From positions 6,138,001-6,202,000 of the forward strand of contig CM065318.1 of the NCBI GenBank assembly GCA_033032175.1: a stretch of DNA of 64,000 nt. Reading direction: 5' to 3'. The stretch comes from Saturnia japonica. Its lineage: Eukaryota; Arthropoda; Insecta; Lepidoptera; Saturniidae. The notes under the pieces were generated by a model. The model saw only the letters and a program-made list of their open reading frames with translations. It did no database searches and was not told the DNA's origin. Positions 56,995-64,000 of this stretch are shown here, one piece after another. Both the position numbers and the translations under genes were made by a program. Numbering within the stretch: the stretch's first letter is position 1; each line of letters opens with the position of its first letter.

Positions 56995-59166
56995 ATGCCA
57001 CAAACTAAAGCACAGCGATTAGAAAAACAACGTTTGTGTAAAAAGAAAACGTTATAACGAAATAAAAAATGACCCGGAACTGCTTGAACTTGAGAAAGAA
57101 AAGCGAAGGAAGCAATATCTGAAAAGAAAAGAAGATAAGAAGATTGGCCAGATAAAAGACAAAACCCTCGATCTCAAAGAGAACAAAGGAAAAGATGGAA
57201 GGAAAATTCTAAAAATTATAGACAGAGAGTAAAACAAGCTCTGAATAATAAAATTACATTTAAACCTATTAATGTAGAAACAATACCGGTCACAATTAAC
57301 GAAACTGATACTAACCTACAAAAGGATCCTTTGCAACACGACCGTCAGTGTCCATCTGTTAAAGGTGCACTAAAAAATCTTAAGTACAAAGAAATGAAGA
57401 AAAGGAAGATACTAATGTCTACAATAAACACATTAAAAAAGAAAAACGAATCCCAACGTAAAACTATAACAAATCTAAAGAAAAAGCTTGAACTTGTTAA
57501 ATTGAAATTACCAAATGAAAACACACTGATAAATCAAATAATCACCAATAAAGCAAATAAAGATCCAAGTGATTTACCTAAATATACATACTTTAAAGAC
57601 CGCCAATCTAAAATAATTAAATTAATTATTTCATTTTATTGTGACGACGCCAATAGTACTGTTGCTGCAGGCAAAAAAGAATTTATAACTAGGAATAAGA
57701 AAAGAGTCCAGAAAAGATATCTTACCGCTCCATTGATTGATTTGTATAAAAAATTTAAAAAAGAAACAAACATTAATATCCATTATTCATTTTTTTGTAA
57801 AAATAGACCTTTCTGGGTGCAGCACCCTAAACCAGCTAATAGAGAAAAATGTATGTGTGCTACTCATGTGAATATGGAGTTGTTGGTGAAAGCCTTGAAT
57901 AAGACATCTATACTAAATGAAAAGAAACCAGAAGACATATTAGCTACATTGTGCTGCGATTCATTTAACACTGACTGTTTGCGAAGAATATGCAACTTAT
58001 GTGCACCACAACATCTTGCGTACAAAGAATTGAATAACGATATTGATATAATATTTTTTGAATGGAGAAGAGTTAATAAAGAAGTAGTTTTAGAAAACGG
58101 AACAAAGAAAAGGCAAATTTTAACAGTAAAACAAAAAATAGTAATGAAACCCTTAGAAGCCATTTCAAAATTAGAAGCAGAACTGCCAAATTACTTGGAT
58201 CATATCTACAAAATCGTAAATCAATACAAAGTTATAAAAACACTTAAAAATAATTTGAATTTTCAAGAAGCTCTCGTACACGTCGATTTCTCTGAAAATT
58301 ATAATTTAAAGTATGCCCAAGAAGTTCAATCTTTCCATTTCGGAGGAAGTCGACAACAAGTGTCGCTGCATACAGTTGTGATATACACGCATAGTTTTAT
58401 AACTGGACAAGTATGCCCTACATCTATGTGTACTCTCAGTTCTAGCCTTCGACACGACGCTGCATCAATCTGGGCTCATTTACTGCCTGTTCTTGATGAA
58501 GTCATAAAACAGAATCCATTCGTAGATACAGTTCATTTTTTATCTGATTCTCCGTCATCACAATATCGCAATAAATACATGTTCTATATTATAAGTCAAT
58601 TAACATCCCACCATTCTAATATAACCAGAATTACGTGGAACTATTCCGAAGCTGGGCATGGAAAGGGTGCTCCTGATGGCGTTGGTGCTACAGTAAAAAG
58701 AACAGCTGACCAGATGGTCCATTTTGGTTCGGACCTTGGTAATTTCGATAAGTTTTACGAAATCATGAGTTCAAGGTTGGAGAATATTATAATTAAAAGA
58801 GTTACAGAAGAAGATATAATGCAGAGGGAAAGATTGATTCCTGAGCAGTTGAAACCATTTAGAGGCACCCTTTCTGTGCACCAGGTACTTTGGGATAGGC
58901 TTAAACCTAGAATGACTATAAGAAAAATGAGTTGTTTTCTATGTGATGTTGACGAAATATGCGCACATGGCAAGCATTTGGGGTATATCAATAATATACC
59001 TGTGAATCAAAACGATAATGTCGATATTAATTACGTAGTTCCCCTGGCAAATACTAAGCCCAAATCTACAAAACAAAACAAAATCAAGATTATTTCTAAT
59101 ATTCTAATTGATGTCACTAATACAACTCATTTGACTAATCACATGTCTACCGGTAATGGCATTTAA
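56995..59166 (+). CDS. Transposase-like protein, unit 1, N-terminally frameshifted
   Basis: The frame from 57331 to the stop at 59164-59166 is open for 611 codons. The natural start, by comparison with unit 2, is the ATG at 56995. Here an extra A (57040-57044) leads to a TAA at 57055 after 20 codons, and a missing C (57165-57167) restores frame. Residues (611 numbering): a coiled, Lys-rich start; C174xC with H179; CC208-209, C216, C221, C224, a likely zinc site; VHVDFSENY (D319); FLSDSPSSQYRNK (D406); EAGHGKGAPDGVG (E440, D449); a C-terminal CFLCDVDEICAHGKH. The D-87-D-34-E spacing suggests an RNase H-fold DDE transposase, but I cannot place the superfamily. AATAAA lies at 59665-59670. If the frame errors are real, this copy could still start at an internal ATG (about 57394). 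Confidence 0.75.
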
Positions 59167-59972
59167 TAAACTGTACTATTTTCAGTAAAGCAAAATACTG
59201 TCCAATAATGTGATGATTCCGCATTTGCGAAACTTGGAACTTTTGGGCATCATTTTATTTTTAAGAATTTTTGTGGATAAATTTGTGAGAATTGCTCGTC
59301 TTTTTAAACTTATAACTTTGAGGATTTAAGAGACTATTGCGATTATTGTTGATTAGAATTATTACAGGTCGCACTATTTTATTAATATGGTTGTATTATA
59401 ACCTATATGGTTATTTTTCTGTTTGTACTTTATACTTTTTAGTAGTAGATTTAGATATTTTTTATGCTTAGTTATTAGACTGGATTTTTACTGTGATTTT
59501 TTGATTTCCAAAGAATTATATTATACTAACATGATTAAGTTATCTAAGTTTGCGTTAACTACGTGAAATGCTTAGTTTTTCAATTATTTTGAATTGCTTG
59601 TTATTACTATTAAGTTTGCTAAATATACGATGTTTAATTTTCTAAATAACTTTTGTTTTACATAAATAAATGATCAAATTTATCCATTTAAATCATTCTG
59701 TGCAACATACTGTCATTATGTTCTAAACTATAATCATTGTTAGTATGTGGTTATCATTAGCCTCAACATATTTAATTTATTTTTTCCGAATAACTCCTAA
59801 ATTATTGAAAATATAATAGTGTCTTTCGTATCAAATACTATGTTAGTATGCATAGATTGCATTTATCTTATCAATAGCGGTTAGCACTAAGGTTTTTCAA
59901 AAAATTGAAAAACTTGACGAAAATAATAAATTTCGAAGAATTACCCATTTGCTTCTCTAGTAATTTCCTCGT
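59167..59972. other. 3' flank of the transposase-like gene and right end of unit 1
   Basis: This is AT-rich DNA with AATAAA at 59665-59670. I searched by eye for inverted repeats matching the region upstream of the gene and found none. Confidence 0.45.
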
Positions 59973-62900
59973 AAACCGTTATTTTGTCATTTCAAACAGA
60001 CACTTAATTTTATTAATTGTATAGATATCAACATACAATTAAGAAATGAACTTGTAGAATTACAGCTACATAATAATAATATTATGCCACAATATGACCA
60101 TTATGGTATCTCTTCACTCGGCCTATAACAGTTTAGTCTATATAAGAAAAATACACAAATTTGTAAATTAATAGCTTCCCGAAATTAACATAAAAATAAA
60201 TCAGTATGTGGTGAGCGTAACTTGGCTGCTCCATCTAAAGATAAGACATAATCTACCTGAATGTAATATGTATATATGAGGTATTAAAGGTATTGTTTAT
60301 TGTACACGTAACGTCATCAAGGGAATAATGCGAATAGTAATTTTGTTGCAGTCTCTTTATGAATAAGCTAAATTATTAAAAAGGAAACAAAAAACCCGAC
60401 TGCAATAAAAATACATTCAGTAAAAAAATCTATCTTTCTATTTTTGCTTTTTATTTGATTCCCGGACCTAGTACTTAAATATTATATAGCCTTTGTCACT
60501 CACTCTCACAATTAATTCGAATCTAATGACACCTCATATGCTAAAATCATTCAAGAAGTTTAGGCTACAGAGCGTGCCAAAGAAATAGGTATACATACAT
60601 TCGCTCGAAACACATAACCCTTCTTTTTCGCAGTCGGGTTTAAAATTTACCCGGAAATGAGTAAAAGGAATTTACAATGACAAATTTAATGTGGTAACAA
60701 AGGTAGTCCTCATGACTTATGAATGTGATGCGGTAGTAACAAGACAGAAATAGTCTAGAATAGTAAGAAATGTATTGGACGGACGTTTCGTGAGTGTAAT
60801 TGGAGAAGTTGGTGGGCGTGCCGCACGCTACGGTGCGGTGGCGCACTCGGGCAGGAGACATTGTATGTATTTGGGTTGTTCTTCAAAGGACCGTAAAAAC
60901 TGTTTCCGTCGAAATAATTAAATATACAAAAAAATTCTGATACTTGCGATTAATTTTTTAGTTCTGTTTGACTTTGTTTTTTAAGTTGTAAAGTTTAAAA
61001 AGTTGTATTTTTAATTTATTTATTGTGCAAAGTTTCAAAAACAACACCAAACGTCATTATACTCCGTATTCCGGTGTCGACTCTTTACGAAACAAATGTA
61101 TACAAAATGTATAATTTCAATTTTAAAATTCTAGAAGTATCAAAATATTAATTTCATATAAATTTTACTTCGTTTCAAAATAAAATCTCTATAAGTACTT
61201 AATAATTGCAAGGCTAAACATAAAGTCCAAATTTTGTTACAAAAAAAAACGTCATTAGTCGTAACACTTTTTGATTTAAATTTTTACTAATCTATTTAAT
61301 TCTGAACGCAACTTTAATATATGCCCCCGAAAGCGCGGGGGGGCTTTTATTCTACAACTAGATTTCGGCGAAGAAACACGTGTGCAAATGAGAACTGTAA
61401 GTAAACTTTCATAGTTCTTCAAAATTTAGCATCAAAATTGTCATTTGCATTTCAGCTTAAATTCATTAAATGTGCGTATTTAATATTTTAATTTATATTT
61501 CATTTAATAACGAATACGAAATCATTTAATTTAGTAAAATCATTACCGAGGTTTTATGTTCACAGACAAGTTCATACAGGTTTTATTCTCAGTTCGTAAT
61601 TATATGTAACATCATTGTTAGCAACATGGTCGTTGCGACGAATGAAATAAGTTTCACTTAATGACAGTGATGTTGACTATAATGATGAGTTAATACGAAT
61701 AATGATTTTTGATAGTAGATAAGTATTATATGTTTGTTTTTGAAATATAAACATCTCGTATAGTTAAGTAGGTACTAGCATCCATCAACATACACATGAC
61801 GTAATGGAGCAAGCGCCTTATTACATTTTTTGTCAACCGTATATCTCGAGAATTACATTTTTTTTAAATATCTCATCTAGTTGGCAGCTGCTTTGCACCC
61901 TACATAGTATTGTAATCGTGCTAAGTTTAGGTCCATAGGATTTTACTTATAATAATGCGAGTTAAAATAGTTTTTTTTTATCTGTAGAATGAAAAATGCC
62001 ACAAACTAAAGCACAGCGATTAGAAAAACAACGTTTGTGTAAAAGAAAACGTTATAACGAAATAAAAAATGACCCGGAACTGCTTGAACTTGAGAAAGAA
62101 AAGCGAAGGAAGCAATATCTGAAAAGAAAAGAAGATAAGAAGATTGGCCAGATAAAAGACAAAACCCCTCGATCTCAAAGAGAACAAAGAAAAAGATGGA
62201 AGGAAAATTCTAAAAATTATAGACAGAGAGTAAAACAAGCTCTGAATAATAAAATTACATTTAAACCTATTAATGTAGAAACAATACCGGTCACAATTAA
62301 CGAAACTGATACTAACCTACAAAAGGATCCTTTGCAACACGACCGTCAGTGTCCATCTGTTAAAGGTGCACTAAAAAATCTTAAGTACAAAGAAATGAAG
62401 AAAAGGAAGATACTAATGTCTACAATAAACACATTAAAAAAGAAAAACGAATCCCAACGTAAAACTATAACAAATCTAAAGAAAAAGCTTGAACTTGTTA
62501 AATTGAAATTACCAAATGAAAACACACTGATAAATCAAATAATCACCAATAAAGCAAATAAAGATCCAAGTGATTTACCTAAATATACATACTTTAAAGA
62601 CCGCCAATCTAAAATAATTAAATTAATTATTTCATTTTATTGTGACGACGCCAATAGTACTGTTGCTGCAGGCAAAAAAGAATTTATAACTAGGAATAAG
62701 AAAAGAGTCCAGAAAAGATATCTTACCGCTCCATTGATTGATTTGTATAAAAAATTTAAAAAAGAAACAAACATTAATATCCATTATTCATTTTTTTGTA
62801 AAAATAGACCTTTCTGGGTGCAGCACCCTAAACCAGCTAATAGAGAAAAATGTATGTGTGCTACTCATGTGAATATGGAGTTGTTGGTGAAAGCCTTGAA

Positions 62901-64000
62901 TAAGACATCTATACTAAATGAAAAGAAACCAGAAGACATATTAGCTACATTGTGCTGCGATTCATTTAACACTGACTGTTTGCGAAGAATATGCAACTTA
63001 TGTGCACCACAACATCTTGCGTACAAAGAATTGAATAACGATATTGATATAATATTTTTTGAATGGAGAAGAGTTAATAAAGAAGTAGTTTTAGAAAACG
63101 GAACAAAGAAAAGGCAAATTTTAACAGTAAAACAAAAAATAGTAATGAAACCCTTAGAAGCCATTTCAAAATTAGAAGCAGAACTGCCAAATTACTTGGA
63201 TCATATCTACAAAATCGTAAATCAATACAAAGTTATAAAAACACTTAAAAATAATTTGAATTTTCAAGAAGCTCTCGTACACGTCGATTTCTCTGAAAAT
63301 TATAATTTAAAGTATGCCCAAGAAGTTCAATCTTTCCATTTCGGAGGAAGTCGACAACAAGTGTCGCTGCATACAGTTGTGATATACACGCATAGTTTTA
63401 TAACTGGACAAGTATGCCCTACATCTATGTGTACTCTCAGTTCTAGCCTTCGACACGACGCTGCATCAATCTGGGCTCATTTACTGCCTGTTCTTGATGA
63501 AGTCATAAAACAGAATCCATTCGTAGATACAGTTCATTTTTTATCTGATTCTCCGTCATCACAATATCGCAATAAATACATGTTCTATATTATAAGTCAA
63601 TTAACATCCCACCATTCTAATATAACCAGAATTACGTGGAACTATTCCGAAGCTGGGCATGGAAAGGGTGCTCCTGATGGCGTTGGTGCTACAGTAAAAA
63701 GAACAGCTGACCAGATGGTCCATTTTGGTTCGGACCTTGGTAATTTCGATAAGTTTTACGAAATCATGAGTTCAAGGTTGGAGAATATTATAATTAAAAG
63801 AGTTACAGAAGAAGATATAATGCAGAGGGAAAGATTGATTCCTGAGCAGTTGAAACCATTTAGAGGCACCCTTTCTGTGCACCAGGTACTTTGGGATAGG
63901 CTTAAACCTAGAATGACTATAAGAAAAATGAGTTGTTTTCTATGTGATGTTGACGAAATATGCGCACATGGCAAGCATTTGGGGTATATCAATAATATAC
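59973..64000 (+). repeat. 5-kb direct tandem duplication, unit 2 (cut by window end)
   Basis: It matches unit 1 from its first base; the offset is 5,000 bp to about 61249, then 5,001, 5,000 and again 5,001 after the three indels. About 970 bp of the unit lie beyond 64000 if it is complete. Confidence 0.92.
61996..64000 (+). CDS. Transposase-like protein, unit 2, intact N-terminus, truncated by the window end
   Basis: An ATG at 61996 opens a frame that stays open to 64000 (668 codons). By comparison with unit 1 the stop should fall at 64165-64167, giving 723 residues. The first ~80 residues are extremely basic and helical (LEKQRLCKRKRY, ELEKEKRRKQYLKRKEDKK, QREQRKRWKENSKNYRQR). This fits a DNA-binding or nuclear-localising arm of the type seen before RNase H-like domains in animal transposon-derived proteins. 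The presumed catalytic residues become D431, D518, E552 and D561 in this numbering. A predicted 5' UTR intron (donor near 61397, acceptor ending 61987) is kept. This copy is the best candidate for an active gene in the pair. Confidence 0.8.
   Translation, partial: MPQTKAQRLEKQRLCKRKRYNEIKNDPELLELEKEKRRKQYLKRKEDKKIGQIKDKTPRSQREQRKRWKENSKNYRQRVKQALNNKITFKPINVETIPVTINETDTNLQKDPLQHDRQCPSVKGALKNLKYKEMKKRKILMSTINTLKKKNESQRKTITNLKKKLELVKLKLPNENTLINQIITNKANKDPSDLPKYTYFKDRQSKIIKLIISFYCDDANSTVAAGKKEFITRNKKRVQKRYLTAPLIDLYKKFKKETNINIHYSFFCKNRPFWVQHPKPANREKCMCATHVNMELLVKALNKTSILNEKKPEDILATLCCDSFNTDCLRRICNLCAPQHLAYKELNNDIDIIFFEWRRVNKEVVLENGTKKRQILTVKQKIVMKPLEAISKLEAELPNYLDHIYKIVNQYKVIKTLKNNLNFQEALVHVDFSENYNLKYAQEVQSFHFGGSRQQVSLHTVVIYTHSFITGQVCPTSMCTLSSSLRHDAASIWAHLLPVLDEVIKQNPFVDTVHFLSDSPSSQYRNKYMFYIISQLTSHHSNITRITWNYSEAGHGKGAPDGVGATVKRTADQMVHFGSDLGNFDKFYEIMSSRLENIIIKRVTEEDIMQRERLIPEQLKPFRGTLSVHQVLWDRLKPRMTIRKMSCFLCDVDEICAHGKHLGYINNI

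Larger units (their letters stand above)
54973..59972 (+). repeat. 5-kb direct tandem duplication, unit 1
   Basis: The unit begins aaaccgttattttgtcattt and is repeated from 59973 with no spacer. I found four differences over the shared ~4.03 kb: A8/A9 (56241), A5/A4 (57040), C3/C4 (57165) and G/A (57189). It contains the transposase-like gene with flanks on both sides. Confidence 0.92.

Noticed and set aside
57864..58163. Minus frame inside the transposase-like gene (also 62865-63164)
   Set aside because: Antisense shadow of the coding frame; identical in both units only because the units are identical.

Overview
The window is animal nuclear DNA: AT-rich, with split genes, GT-AG introns of about 0.4-8.6 kb and dense interspersed repeats. 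The protein-coding content and the repeat families (elements ending in gccgcgggcacagctagt, tRNA-derived SINEs, LINE 3' ends, BEL/Pao debris) point to an insect, most likely a moth or butterfly. That assignment is inference from repeat style; no marker gene proves it.

Layout. (1) 1478-4143 (+): the last three exons of a gene I cannot name, giving a charged, disordered 255-residue C-terminus with a DPF motif; its 5' part lies further left. (2) 4.7-15.2 kb: repeat-rich intergenic DNA holding a hairpin, a degenerate 100-bp tandem repeat, a complete non-autonomous hAT element with target duplication, a 105-110-bp minisatellite, a LINE 3' end and a decayed BEL/Pao integrase. (3) 15829-18965 (+): a two-exon LysM membrane protein of the LYSMD3/4 type. 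(4) 21486-39593 (-): a complete nine-exon hnRNP K (Drosophila bancal/Hrb57A) gene. Its 389-residue, three-KH-domain protein joins in phase across all eight introns. Its largest intron holds several CpG-rich islands. (5) 39.6-54.9 kb: no convincing host gene; several copies of a ~500-bp repeat family, a SINE, a LINE C-terminus and a small Cys-rich ORF. (6) 54973-64000: a direct tandem duplication with a period of exactly 5,000 bp. Each unit carries a long, apparently spliced gene for a 723-residue transposase-like protein (basic N-terminus, Cys-rich middle, D...D...E/D core). The left copy is frameshifted near its N-terminus; the right copy is open until the window ends.

LYSMD and hnRNP K are convergent, with poly(A) signals about 1.8 kb apart; nothing suggests that the genes share a pathway. 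The most novel items are the transposase-like tandem pair and a possible self-regulatory arrangement in hnRNP K, where a frame-breaking 44-nt KH1 exon is preceded by a C-rich acceptor tract of the kind hnRNP K itself binds.
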